DNA of 64,000 nt, taken from NCBI GenBank assembly GCA_016710015.1, contig JADJLR010000001.1, positions 620,001-684,000 of the forward strand, read 5' to 3'. A program made the translations under genes and the position numbers. Position 1 is the stretch's first letter. Every line of letters begins with the position of its first letter. This stretch comes from Flavobacteriales bacterium. GTDB lineage: Bacteria > Bacteroidota > Bacteroidia > Flavobacteriales_F > PHOS-HE28. Shown here piece by piece: positions 16,483 to 24,879 of the stretch. The notes under the pieces were generated by a model. That model had not been told where the DNA came from. It did not search any database and worked only from the letters and a program-made list of their open reading frames with translations.

Positions 16483-17670
16483 TTAGGCGGTTTGCAGGGA
16501 CATGCGCTTGGCCCGGCGCTTGATGTTGGCCTGCACCACATAGTGATCGATCAGCGGTGCCATCACGTTCATGAAGAGGATGGCCAGCATCATGCCTTCG
16601 GGATAGGCCGGGTTGACCACGCGCACCAGAATGGCCATGAAGCCGATGAGGAAACCGTAGATCCATTTGCCCGTATCGGTCTGCGCGGCAGTTACCGGAT
16701 CGGTGGCCATGAAGACCAGACCGAAGAAGAAGCCGCCCAACATCAGCTGGTGCAGCATCGGGATCTGCATGTAATCGTTGTTCAAGCCAGGCCCAACGGC
16801 GTTGAAGATGGCCGACATGGCCAAGCCACCTAGGAACACACTGAGCATGATGCGCCAGCTACCGATGCCGGTAACAAGCAACACCAAGGCCCCGATCAGG
16901 CAGGCGAAGGCACTGGTCTCCCCGATGCTACCCGCCTCGATGCCCCAAAAGGAATCCATCAAGGACACCACCTTGTCCGCATGGCCGGTGGCCGCCAGAC
17001 CCAAGGAAGTAGCTCCACTGAAGCCATCCACGACTTGCTGGCCTGCTTCCACGCTGGTATTCACCCACACCTTGTCACCACTCATCATGGTGGGGTATGC
17101 GAAGAAGAGGAAAGCACGTGCGGTAAGGGCCACGTTCACGATGTTCATTCCGGTCCCACCGAACACTTCCTTGCCGATCACCACCGCGAAGGCGGCACCG
17201 ATGGCCACCATCCACAAGGGCGTATCCACGGGCATCACCAGAGGAATGAGCATACCGCTGACGAGGTAGCCCTCTTGGATCGGATGCCCTTTGAAGGAGC
17301 AGAACAGGAATTCGATCCCCAGACCGACACCGTAGCTCACCACCACGATGGGCAATACCTTGATGGCACCGAAGAGGAACTTGTCCCAGAACCCGTCACC
17401 CGCACCGACTAATTCGCCCAATGCAAGGTAATGCTGGTGGCCCACGTTCCACATGCCGAACAAGAGGCACGGGATCAATGCGGTGATCACGATGCTCATG
17501 GTCCGCTTCAGGTCTATGCTGTCGCGGATATGGGCTCCTTTTTCAGTGGCGTGTCCGGGGGTGAAGAGAAAGGACTCCAAACCATCGAACACCCAATGCA
17601 GTTTCTCGAGTTTCCCCCCTTTCGCGAAGGTGGGCTTTATGCCATCGACCAGGCTGCGCAGTGCTTTCAC
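16483..17670 (-). CDS. nqrB: Na+-NQR subunit B (covalent FMN, Na+ channel)
   Basis: A 395-residue membrane subunit that carries covalent FMN on Thr221 in DGFSGATSLG and forms the Na+ path. The family-specific segments GHPIQEGYLVSGMLIPLVMP, GGTGMNIVNVALTARAF and the C-terminal DHYVVQANIKRRAKR are all present. It lies 10 bases after nqrA and 13 bases before nqrC. ApbE at the operon end is the expected enzyme for its flavinylation. Confidence 0.97.
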   Translation of the reverse strand: MKALRSLVDGIKPTFAKGGKLEKLHWVFDGLESFLFTPGHATEKGAHIRDSIDLKRTMSIVITALIPCLLFGMWNVGHQHYLALGELVGAGDGFWDKFLFGAIKVLPIVVVSYGVGLGIEFLFCSFKGHPIQEGYLVSGMLIPLVMPVDTPLWMVAIGAAFAVVIGKEVFGGTGMNIVNVALTARAFLFFAYPTMMSGDKVWVNTSVEAGQQVVDGFSGATSLGLAATGHADKVVSLMDSFWGIEAGSIGETSAFACLIGALVLLVTGIGSWRIMLSVFLGGLAMSAIFNAVGPGLNNDYMQIPMLHQLMLGGFFFGLVFMATDPVTAAQTDTGKWIYGFLIGFMAILVRVVNPAYPEGMMLAILFMNVMAPLIDHYVVQANIKRRAKRMSLQTA

Positions 17671-17680
17671 GTTTCGGGGC

Positions 17681-19033
17681 TTAAGTGGTTTCCTTCTTCA
17701 GCACATCCAATCCTTCGCGGACGATGCTCTGGGAGTTGATCTTGCTGGTGCAGACGAATTCGCACAGGGCGAAATCCTCCGGGGCCACTTCGTAGAGACC
17801 CAATTTCTCCATTTGGTCGATGTCGTTCGCCAAAATGGCCTTCAACAGGTGGACCGGATAGATATCGAACGGGAATACGGCATCGTATTGGCCGGTCATC
17901 ACGAAGGCGCGTTCCTCCCCGTTCTGATTCGTATCGGGTGCATACTTCTTGCCGGGCATCAGCCAGGTGGGGAAGCTGCGGTTGGCGCTGAACTTGTCGT
18001 AGCCCAAACTGGCCCAACCGTCGGTGAGGAAGAATTTGGGCTTGTCGCCTTCGGGCAGAAGCGTGATCTGTGTGTGGTAGAAACCGAGCGACCCATCCGC
18101 AGTGACCCGCTCCCCGGTAAGCACATTGCCGCTGATGATGCGCACCTCCGGTCCCACTGGTCCGATGAGGTCCTTCACCGGCGCACCGATGATGGTTCGG
18201 ATGTACTTCGGATTCTTCGCCTCGCTCCCCGTTACGGCGACCACGCGTGTGGCATCGTACTTTCCGGTGCGGAACAACCGCCCGATCATCAGGACATCCT
18301 GCACACCGGCCACCCAGACCAATTCGCCTTTGTTGATGGGGGCGATGTGGTGGATCTGTACACCCACGTTACCGGCCGGATGCGGACCATCCAAGGTCTC
18401 GCGCACCACGTTCTTGGCATCGAGGAATTCGCGTGCAGAAGTTTTGGAGGAGACCACGATGTGCACCTTGCCCTTGGTCAACTTTCCGAGCGCGTTGAGT
18501 CCGGTCTGGAAGTCCTCTCCGTTGTTGCGCACCACGTAATCGAGGTCCGGTGCCAAGGGGTTGGTATCCACACAGGAAACGAAGATCGCTTTGGGCTCCG
18601 TAGCCGGGTTGGCCACCAGATCGAAGGGGCGTTGGCGCAACAACGGCCATACGCCGCTCTTCAGCAGTTTCTGGATGATGGTCTCCCGGTTCATGGTGCT
18701 GGGATCACCAGCGCCGATCTCGTCGTATCGGGTCTCGGCATCCGCTAGGATCCGCACTTCCATGACCTTGCGTTTCTCGCCACGGACCACATCGGCCACC
18801 TCCCCACTTACCGGGCTGGTGAACAGAATGCGATCGTTGTACTTATCAGCGAAGAGCGCGGTACCGGCCTTCACCTGATCGCCTGGTCTCACGAGGACCT
18901 TGGGGGTCAATCCGTGGAAATCGGTCGGTTTGATCGCGACGACCTTCGCGGGTTCCGCTTGGATAAGGACCTTCTCGGCTTCGCCCTTCAGGCGGATGTC
19001 GAGGCCTTTACGGATCCGAATGGACTTTGACAT
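17681..19033 (-). CDS. nqrA: Na+-NQR subunit A
   Basis: A 450-residue peripheral subunit on the cytosolic face of the complex, linked to quinone interaction in Vibrio. It opens SKSIRIRKGLDIRLKGEAEK, the standard NqrA start ('xIxIxKGLDLPIxG'). Downstream is the Gly-rich DFHGLTPKVLVRPGDQVKAG, then the lipoyl-like hammerhead and SLBB-like C-terminal part (CEFVCTSKINSQSIVREGLD). I chose the ATG at 19033 because the conserved start follows directly; the 58 upstream codons overlap the promoter. It is the first gene of nqrABCDEF-apbE. Confidence 0.96.
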   Translation of the reverse strand: MSKSIRIRKGLDIRLKGEAEKVLIQAEPAKVVAIKPTDFHGLTPKVLVRPGDQVKAGTALFADKYNDRILFTSPVSGEVADVVRGEKRKVMEVRILADAETRYDEIGAGDPSTMNRETIIQKLLKSGVWPLLRQRPFDLVANPATEPKAIFVSCVDTNPLAPDLDYVVRNNGEDFQTGLNALGKLTKGKVHIVVSSKTSAREFLDAKNVVRETLDGPHPAGNVGVQIHHIAPINKGELVWVAGVQDVLMIGRLFRTGKYDATRVVAVTGSEAKNPKYIRTIIGAPVKDLIGPVGPEVRIISGNVLTGERVTADGSLGFYHTQITLLPEGDKPKFFLTDGWASLGYDKFSANRSFPTWLMPGKKYAPDTNQNGEERAFVMTGQYDAVFPFDIYPVHLLKAILANDIDQMEKLGLYEVAPEDFALCEFVCTSKINSQSIVREGLDVLKKETT

Positions 19034-19067
19034 GGATCTGGTCAGGTACCGCTCTTGAACGGCGGGC

Positions 19068-19075
19068 CAAATATA
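19068..19075 (-). promoter_or_regulatory. -7 element of the nqr operon
   Basis: The minus strand reads TATATTTG, a perfect TAnnTTTG, about 35 bases before the nqrA ATG. It sits in the divergent region shared with the T9SS plug gene. Confidence 0.65.
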
Positions 19076-19158
19076 GCCAACTTTCGTTTCCGACCCAGAC
19101 CGATCGAATTGCGTTGCACGCCTTGATGGACCGATCCGAGAAGCGCCTACGTGCTCGG

Positions 19159-19166
19159 TAACTTTG
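19159..19166 (+). promoter_or_regulatory. -7 element of the T9SS plug gene
   Basis: TAACTTTG followed by CCCC and the ATG at 19171. The predicted transcript would start at or next to the start codon. Confidence 0.6.
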
Positions 19167-19170
19167 CCCC

Positions 19171-20550
19171 ATGCCCAGTCCCCTTTTCCCTGCCTTCCGC
19201 ATTTCATGGATCTTCGGATCTGCGGAACGGCAGCGCATCATCGCCGTGTTCAGTTTCCTGCTTCCGGTGGTGGTGCCCACAGTGGGGTGCGGAAGTACGA
19301 GCCCGGTGACCAACGAACCGCCCGTGTATTGGCAAGCCGAAGTGCTTCGTTTCGCCGATCACGTGTACAGCCCGACCATCCGGACGGTGCAACTGTACAA
19401 GAAGGGATTCGAGCTGGCCGCGCCCGTGATCGACCTGAGTGGTGAGGGCTCGCTGATCCTACGGTGGGACGACCTGCAACCGAACACCGAGAACCTGACC
19501 TATACCGTGGTGCATTGCACGGCGGATTGGCAACCCAGCGACCTGATGACCGGCCAATACCTCACAGGTGCCCTGAACGACTATGTTCCTGCCGGCCGCC
19601 AGAGCTACAACACCTTGCAGCCCTTCATCCACTATGAGATCGAAGTGCCCAACGACCAGATGCGGATCGAACGGTCCGGCAATTACCTGCTGAAGATCTA
19701 TCGGGGCAGCGACGAAGAGGACCTGGTGATCACGCGCCGGTTCATGGTCACCGAGCAACGGGCGCAGATCGATGCGCGGGTGCTCGCCACACGGAACGTG
19801 GACCTGCGCGATGCAGCACAACAGGTGGACCTCACCATCCGGCATCCGGGCATTTACATCCCCGACCCGTTCGGCGATGTACACGTGACCATGTTGCAGA
19901 ACATGCGGTGGGACGATGCGCGGATCGCCTTCACCCCGCGTTATGTGCGCGACAACGAACTGGTGTATGACTTCCCGGAGAAAGGGCTCTTCATGGGAGC
20001 CAACGAATACCGCAACCTGGATCTGAAGAACTTGCGCTTCGCCACACAGAACGTGGACCGCATAAGCCCCGGCGTGGGCGCCGGTGTGTACGAGGTCTTC
20101 CTTGCCCCGGCCATCAAACGCAACATCCGGGTGTACGACAACCAACGGGACATCAACGGGAAATTCATTGTGCGGAACGACCTCGTGGATGGCGACCCTT
20201 TGGGTGCGGACTATGCGGAAGTCCATTTCACCCTACCGATGTCGGAAGCGCTTTCCGAAGACGTGTATGTGTACGGTGGGTTCAGTGACTTCCAATGCCA
20301 GAAGACCAACCGCATGACCTGGGTGCCGGAAAAGAGGAGCTACGAACTCACCACACTGCTGAAACAAGGGTTCATCGACTTCACGTACGCTACGTTGGCA
20401 TCTGGAGCAACGGTACCGGACCTCACCACCATTGAAGGCTCGCATTACCAGACCGAGAATGATTACCTCGTGCTTGTGTACCTCACAGACCACCAACAAC
20501 GATATGACCGCTTGGTGGGCGTAAGGTTCCTGAATTCGGTACGGGGGTGA
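19171..20550 (+). CDS. Type IX secretion system plug protein (DUF5103)
   Basis: A 459-residue protein with an N-terminal hydrophobic export segment (residues about 24-40, IIAVFSFLLPVVVPTVGCGS) that may end in a lipobox-like VGC. It continues with the DUF5103 body: PTIRTVQLYKKGFELAAPVI, WDDLQPNTENLTYTVVHC, RSGNYLLKIYRG and the ending YLTDHQQRYDRLVGVRFLNS. In Flavobacterium this family was identified as the 'Plug' that closes the SprA translocon pore on the periplasmic side when PorV is absent. It fits the many T9SS cargo genes that follow. It is divergent from nqrA. Confidence 0.88.
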   Translation: MPSPLFPAFRISWIFGSAERQRIIAVFSFLLPVVVPTVGCGSTSPVTNEPPVYWQAEVLRFADHVYSPTIRTVQLYKKGFELAAPVIDLSGEGSLILRWDDLQPNTENLTYTVVHCTADWQPSDLMTGQYLTGALNDYVPAGRQSYNTLQPFIHYEIEVPNDQMRIERSGNYLLKIYRGSDEEDLVITRRFMVTEQRAQIDARVLATRNVDLRDAAQQVDLTIRHPGIYIPDPFGDVHVTMLQNMRWDDARIAFTPRYVRDNELVYDFPEKGLFMGANEYRNLDLKNLRFATQNVDRISPGVGAGVYEVFLAPAIKRNIRVYDNQRDINGKFIVRNDLVDGDPLGADYAEVHFTLPMSEALSEDVYVYGGFSDFQCQKTNRMTWVPEKRSYELTTLLKQGFIDFTYATLASGATVPDLTTIEGSHYQTENDYLVLVYLTDHQQRYDRLVGVRFLNSVRG

Positions 20551-20608
20551 GGGCCGATCAGGAGAACGATATCCATTGATCCGGACCCACCGAGGCACCA
20601 CCCGCCAA

Positions 20609-20663
20609 CGTCCCACCGGAAGCGCACAGACCAAACGTAGTCGTCCCACCGGAAGCACGCAGA
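20609..20663. repeat. Two 22-base direct repeats in the gap after the plug gene
   Basis: CGTCCCACCGGAAGC plus seven similar bases occurs at 20609-20630 and 20642-20663, a period of 33 bases. The surrounding 272-base gap (20551-20822) otherwise holds only the strong hairpin at 20767-20810. Confidence 0.6.
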
Positions 20664-20766
20664 GCGGGCTATCCGGTGACTCACAAAAGCTCAACATCCG
20701 TTTGTAGGTACCACCACGCATTCCGGCGTGACGATCCCCAACAGGATCCGCATCGGTGGCTACACT

Positions 20767-20810
20767 GAAATGCAGAACGGCGACCCGCTCTGGTCGCCGT
20801 TCTGCATTTC
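20767..20810. terminator. Perfect 19-bp hairpin terminator
   Basis: GAAATGCAGAACGGCGACC (20767-20785) and its exact complement (20792-20810) enclose CGCTCT. It begins 13 bases after the stop of the minus-strand S74/T9SS gene. It ends in TTTC on the plus strand, so it may work in both directions. Confidence 0.8.
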
Positions 20811-20822
20811 AGGATCTTGGAT

Positions 20823-21479
20823 CTACCGGCTCACCTTCACGGCCTTCTTCACCACGGGTTGTCCATCCAGCAGCAAGGTCACGTAGTAGGTACCTGCGGC
20901 CAGATCACTGGTGTTCCACTCATACTGGTAGCTACCGCTCTCCAAGTTGGCCTCTTGCAGCACACGCAATTGCTTGCCATCGGCGCTGTTCGCCATAAGC
21001 TGTGAGCGTCCACTGCGCTCCAACAGATAGAACACCGTGGTGCTTTCGCTGAAGGGGTTGGGTTGGATGCGGAGCTTGCGGTCGCCTTCGGTATCGTTCA
21101 ACGGGCCTTCCTCGGTATCCTGTGTTGGTAGGGCACGGCTACCGTCTGGGTTGGCGCAGCAAGCGGCAAGGAGTTGCTCCATTTGGTCGAGGCGGGTACG
21201 TTGCTCTTCAACGAGGTTCCGTAGGTCCTGCATTTCCGACGCTTCCTGTGCAACGGAAGCGGTGACCTCAGAAATGGTCTGTTGCTGCTCCTTTACCGCC
21301 GCGATCAATACCGGAATGAAACCGTTGTAGTTGATGGCCAAGTGGCTGGTGGCTTCGGCCACCATCGTGCCCGTGGTATCGTATTCCGCTGGAATAGGAA
21401 CCCGTTCCACCAGTTCCGGCAGAACCTCCTGCACCTCTGGGGCCATCAAGCCCAATTGCCTGCCGGGAGGCATTTGCAT
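20823..21479 (-). CDS. C-terminal part of a frameshifted tail-fibre-like T9SS protein
   Basis: This frame (218 residues from its first ATG) carries the end of the intramolecular chaperone domain, GRQLGLMAPEVQEVLPELVE, then a coiled coil (QQQTISEVTASVAQEASEMQ). It closes with a T9SS type A sorting domain (PNPFSESTTVFYLLE...YYVTLLLDGQPVVKKAVKV). Just upstream of its ATG the same frame reads LQPKSYEFIPQQHPH, which is the missing continuation of the upstream frame. It is therefore not an independent gene but the 3' part of the gene starting at 23152, separated by a one-base shift near 21520. Confidence 0.8.
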   Translation of the reverse strand: MQMPPGRQLGLMAPEVQEVLPELVERVPIPAEYDTTGTMVAEATSHLAINYNGFIPVLIAAVKEQQQTISEVTASVAQEASEMQDLRNLVEEQRTRLDQMEQLLAACCANPDGSRALPTQDTEEGPLNDTEGDRKLRIQPNPFSESTTVFYLLERSGRSQLMANSADGKQLRVLQEANLESGSYQYEWNTSDLAAGTYYVTLLLDGQPVVKKAVKVSR

Positions 21480-23152
21480 GTGCGGGTGTTGCTGCGGAAT
21501 GAACTCGTAGGACTTGGGTTGCAGGGCTGCATCAGCTCGCGCGCATTGGTGATGTCCTCCACGTTGGTCTTCAATGAAGCATCGGAGGTGACCAGCACAT
21601 TGCCGTTCACGTAGGCGTTGCTGGAAATGCGGACCATGCCTTGGAAGTAGCCCGCCCAGCTACCTACGGCCCCGGTCGTATTGGTATCTGCATAGATCAC
21701 TGGGGAATTGCCATAAACACCGGCGCGGAATGCCGGGGCAACTGCTGCAGCTGGGACCATTCCGTACACGCCGTATCGGTTGATCCCATCGTTCGCGCTG
21801 CCATAGACACCGAAGGCCTGCGTCAAGTCACCCTGGACGTCCGCTGTCACATCGCCCCTAACACCGAAACCGCGTGATACACTACCCTCTTCAGCTCTCA
21901 TTCGCCCCCACACACCATGGAAATCTCCGGTGGGGAAACTCGATGGATTCGCTGTTAGATCCCCGTGCAGAGCAGAGCCCGAGACCGGCGCAAGCGCAAC
22001 GATGCCGCGAACACCTACCATGTCCGATGGTCCAGTTGTCCCTGCAGATGGAGTAATGCTACTGTGAATGCCAATACCGTATTGTCCAGCATCCGCTTTG
22101 TACTGCACATCTATACCACCATTCACATTACGGTCCAAGTCGTCGTGGTAGACCTGCATTTTGTAATTGAAGTTCGTCGTTCCTACACCATATAACCACG
22201 ACCTATCCGGGCAACTAGGTGGATTTGCCATACCCACTGCAGCGGATCCACTCCGCATCAGCTTCTGCGATGAATCCATGATCCAATCACAATCGGAACC
22301 AGAGCCTGTGCCCGTGGGCAGGTTGCGCCACTTCACCACACCATATTCAGGGTTACTCGGATCCACATCATCCACCACCAAGTACTTATTCAGGGTGTTG
22401 GCTTCCGGGTCGGTAGGTAGGTCGCGAACTCGGACCCGACCGTTCAATATATCCAAGCGCTCGGTGGGTTCCACTACCGGCATTGGTACGGCGGTGTTGC
22501 CTGCATAGAAATCGCCAAGACCTACGTTCACTTCATCGTTGTTCAACGGGAACAGTCGCATGCCCTCCAAGCCTTCGGCGCTGGATGCACCGGTGGTTGC
22601 TGTACTGTCAAACCCGCTGGTGAAGATGAACCGTAACCGATCCTTCAGCGTTTTGCCCGGGTTGTCGCTCCAGTGCAGCACCATATCGGTATAGTCCAAC
22701 TCTTCTGCCTTTTGGCCCACGTACCCTTGATCGGCGTTGCCCGTGAAAGCGATCCCGGTTTTCATCCACGCCCGGTAGCTCGCTTGTTGCGCGGTGTTGT
22801 CTGCGGCGGCAAGATGCAACAGGCTATAAGGTCCAAGGGCACCTGCAGCGTAGAATAGATCTGCATCCGGGCTCAGTAGTAAGGAGTCATCCTTCACTTG
22901 GGTGGCGAAGCTGCCGATGGTGTATGAGCCTGTGCCAAGCAATTGGATCCGCTTCACCGCATCCGTGTACATGTGGATCGGGTAATCCGCTTCCGTCTTA
23001 ATTCGTAACGGTTGATTACTGTTGATATCACAACCCACGTATGGCGGAAGGGTTGTAACATAATTATTAGGTTGTGTAACCTGTCCCGACAAATTCATCG
23101 CACAACCCAATAGTCCGGCCAAAGCCCAAACTTTGATGTTCTTCTGTTTCAT
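21446..23152 (-). CDS. N-terminal part of a frameshifted tail-fibre-like T9SS protein (S74 chaperone)
   Basis: A 568-residue frame with a signal peptide (VWALAGLLGCAMNLSGQ), a long repetitive beta-rich shaft, and the start of a peptidase S74/intramolecular chaperone domain, TSDASLKTNVEDITNAREL. After ELMQ the frame runs into PCNPSPTSSF and stops at 21446, while the next frame continues LQPKSYEFIPQQ. The minus strand reads ATGCAGCCCTGCAACCC here; one extra base would restore ELMQALQPKSYEF. In related proteins the S74 domain helps trimerise the shaft and may be cleaved. The shift may be a real mutation or a sequencing error. Confidence 0.82.
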   Translation of the reverse strand: MKQKNIKVWALAGLLGCAMNLSGQVTQPNNYVTTLPPYVGCDINSNQPLRIKTEADYPIHMYTDAVKRIQLLGTGSYTIGSFATQVKDDSLLLSPDADLFYAAGALGPYSLLHLAAADNTAQQASYRAWMKTGIAFTGNADQGYVGQKAEELDYTDMVLHWSDNPGKTLKDRLRFIFTSGFDSTATTGASSAEGLEGMRLFPLNNDEVNVGLGDFYAGNTAVPMPVVEPTERLDILNGRVRVRDLPTDPEANTLNKYLVVDDVDPSNPEYGVVKWRNLPTGTGSGSDCDWIMDSSQKLMRSGSAAVGMANPPSCPDRSWLYGVGTTNFNYKMQVYHDDLDRNVNGGIDVQYKADAGQYGIGIHSSITPSAGTTGPSDMVGVRGIVALAPVSGSALHGDLTANPSSFPTGDFHGVWGRMRAEEGSVSRGFGVRGDVTADVQGDLTQAFGVYGSANDGINRYGVYGMVPAAAVAPAFRAGVYGNSPVIYADTNTTGAVGSWAGYFQGMVRISSNAYVNGNVLVTSDASLKTNVEDITNARELMQPCNPSPTSSFRSNTRTCKCLPAGNWA

Positions 23153-23185
23153 GGTCTTGTGTTGTTTGCACCAAGACCGAACTTG

Positions 23186-24208
23186 CTACTCTACGATCAC
23201 GAACTTGAACGAACGTTTGCCAGCTTTTCCAAACCACTCCAGCACATATTGCCCTTTTGCCCAACCCACTACCGATAAGGTTATGTTCTCTACGCCAACA
23301 ACCTTTTCCACCCTTACCGATCGGCCCAGCAGATCCACAACCCGTATGTCGCCGATCACTTTTTCTCCGAAGCGCGCATGAAGCTGGTCCTTCACGGGAT
23401 TGGGAAAAATACCGCCCACAGCTCCAGACAGTTCAAGTACTAAGTTCGCCAATGGACACCCCTGAGTGCTGGTGGAGACGCAGACCTGATCGACAAGCGA
23501 ATACGCCCAACCGTAATATATATCCCATGGACTTGGCCCTATGAAGGCTGTATCGGTTAGCGCATTCTGGAAATGGTTCCCGATCACAAGGTACCGATAG
23601 GCGCTGTCTGCCACGAAACTGCCACTTACCAAAGTCCAACCCAACGTATCCGTGATCACGCTGGCACTGTATACTTGTGAGTAATTTCGTAAGCCATAAC
23701 CCGGCATATCGAATACCCATTCGTACGGATTCATGGTGAAAAGCATCCCTATATTACTGCTTCCAATATCGAATGGCTGTATGCCCCCGTGCGCAGCGTT
23801 CACATAGAAGCTCGCATAGTATGTTTCACCAATCAACATTGGAAGTAGCAATTCAGCGCCTACCATCTCACGGTATTCACCAGGCAAGAAAGTAGCCATC
23901 CCCACGTATGCCTGCCCATCGAATGCCTCTTGGTACCCGAAAACATTCGAGGGTACACTTGAAACGGTATCCACACAGGCATTGAAGTAGTCCGGAGTGT
24001 CATTGAAGCTAAACCAGTGATCTGGAATCGCCCCGGGTTGGAAGCCAGTTAATGCCGGAAAAACCGGGCAGCTATCTATCTGCTCAAAGCTGGGGTTAGG
24101 TACTAAATTCTGCGCTTGGCAAGGTGCCATTGCAACAAACAACAGGCAACCCAAGAGGATGCTTGCACCCACTCCGGGCCACCTGTTGTATGTTGTAGCA
24201 ATCAACAT
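23186..24208 (-). CDS. T9SS-secreted hypothetical protein, paralogue A
   Basis: A 340-residue protein with a signal peptide (VGASILLGCLLFVAMAPCQAQ), a beta-rich body opening NLVPNPSFEQIDSCP, and a C-terminal T9SS type A sorting domain (IFPNPVKDQLHARFGEKV...KGQYVLEWFGKAGKRSFKFV). The opening 'NLVPNxSFE' is common on secreted Bacteroidota proteins with a carbohydrate-binding-like fold. The body is clearly related to the gene at 24880-25908 (shared TYYxSF, GMLFTM, SGSFVADSAY, NALTDT). The ATG at 24208 follows an A-rich leader (AAAAAAGAACGA); 32 further upstream codons are not signal-like. A small RNA candidate is divergent upstream. Function unknown. Confidence 0.83.
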   Translation of the reverse strand: MLIATTYNRWPGVGASILLGCLLFVAMAPCQAQNLVPNPSFEQIDSCPVFPALTGFQPGAIPDHWFSFNDTPDYFNACVDTVSSVPSNVFGYQEAFDGQAYVGMATFLPGEYREMVGAELLLPMLIGETYYASFYVNAAHGGIQPFDIGSSNIGMLFTMNPYEWVFDMPGYGLRNYSQVYSASVITDTLGWTLVSGSFVADSAYRYLVIGNHFQNALTDTAFIGPSPWDIYYGWAYSLVDQVCVSTSTQGCPLANLVLELSGAVGGIFPNPVKDQLHARFGEKVIGDIRVVDLLGRSVRVEKVVGVENITLSVVGWAKGQYVLEWFGKAGKRSFKFVIVE

Positions 24209-24372
24209 TCGTTCTTTTTTCGAATTGACCGGGTAGCAAATCCGATCCAACACCGCTGGAAATAATGCCTTCGTCCGTCGCGGTCGTTGCGGCAAGGCAT
24301 CCATGATGTTGCGCCGATCATGGAACGGTGGCGCGGCTTACTTTGCTTGGGCGGGCACCTTAACTTTGTACT

Positions 24373-24455
24373 GTTCTGTTTCGTTTACCTATGCAACTGG
24401 GTTAGGTGGGACAAGAGCAACTGGCCCCTGGTGTTTGCGCACCGGGGGCTTTTTT
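24373..24455 (+). ncRNA. Small RNA candidate, copy 1
   Basis: A -7 element TAACTTTG (24361-24368) is followed by a predicted transcript of about 83 bases. It has a 5' block GTACTGTTCTGTTTCGTTTA, a hairpin pairing ACCT (24387-24390) with AGGT (24404-24407) that extends with GTTT/GGAC pairs around a bulge, and a terminator GCCCCTGGTG-TTTGCG-CACCGGGGGC plus six T (24424-24455). No ORF of meaningful length is shared with copy 2. It is divergent from T9SS paralogue A, 153 bases from its ATG. It matches no RNA family I know. Boundaries are inferred. Confidence 0.65.
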
Positions 24456-24481
24456 GTGGAGGCCATGCAGACCCTATGGGC

Positions 24482-24519
<38 letters not shown>

Positions 24520-24585
24520 GATGCGCTGTGGCGATCGGCTAGTAGGCGAGTAGTATTTATATGTAACATTCTCGCCATTGTAATG

Positions 24586-24630
24586 CCAAGGTACATGCGA
24601 TTTCGTGTTTTGGTACTCGCGGTTGAAAAG
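24586..24630 (+). repeat. Degenerate 45-base repeat, copy 1 (possible gene remnant)
   Basis: This segment (CCAAGGTACATGC...GGTTGAAAAG) matches 27061-27106 over most of its length, with one single-base gap. In copy 2 the plus strand reads PKVSAQFANWYSVLKR and a stop. In copy 1 the same peptide is broken by a one-base shift but continues FWYSRLKSFQKTQ. Both are probably remnants of the 3' end of one gene. Confidence 0.55.
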
Positions 24631-24879
24631 TTTCCAGAAGACCCAAAGCGCTGTTGTGATGGATCAAGTCGTTGAGTTTCGAATTGAGCGAGGCACGCAA
24701 TATCAAGGACATTTCGCGGCCTCTCATAGCCTCTGTTCGTTCGATGGCGAATCCCTCAGGAAACGCAGGGTCTCCGAAGACGGAAGACCCTGCTTTGGTT
24801 GAATCAGGTGCTTCAAGAAATTCTTCGTTCTCATGTCCTTTCGTGTTAGGTCTAAACTGAAAGGACCGGAACGATGCGT

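Noticed and set aside
20823..23152. A prophage tail-fibre gene as evidence of a prophage
   Set aside because: The S74 domain is attached to a Bacteroidota signal peptide and a T9SS sorting domain, and no other phage genes are nearby.
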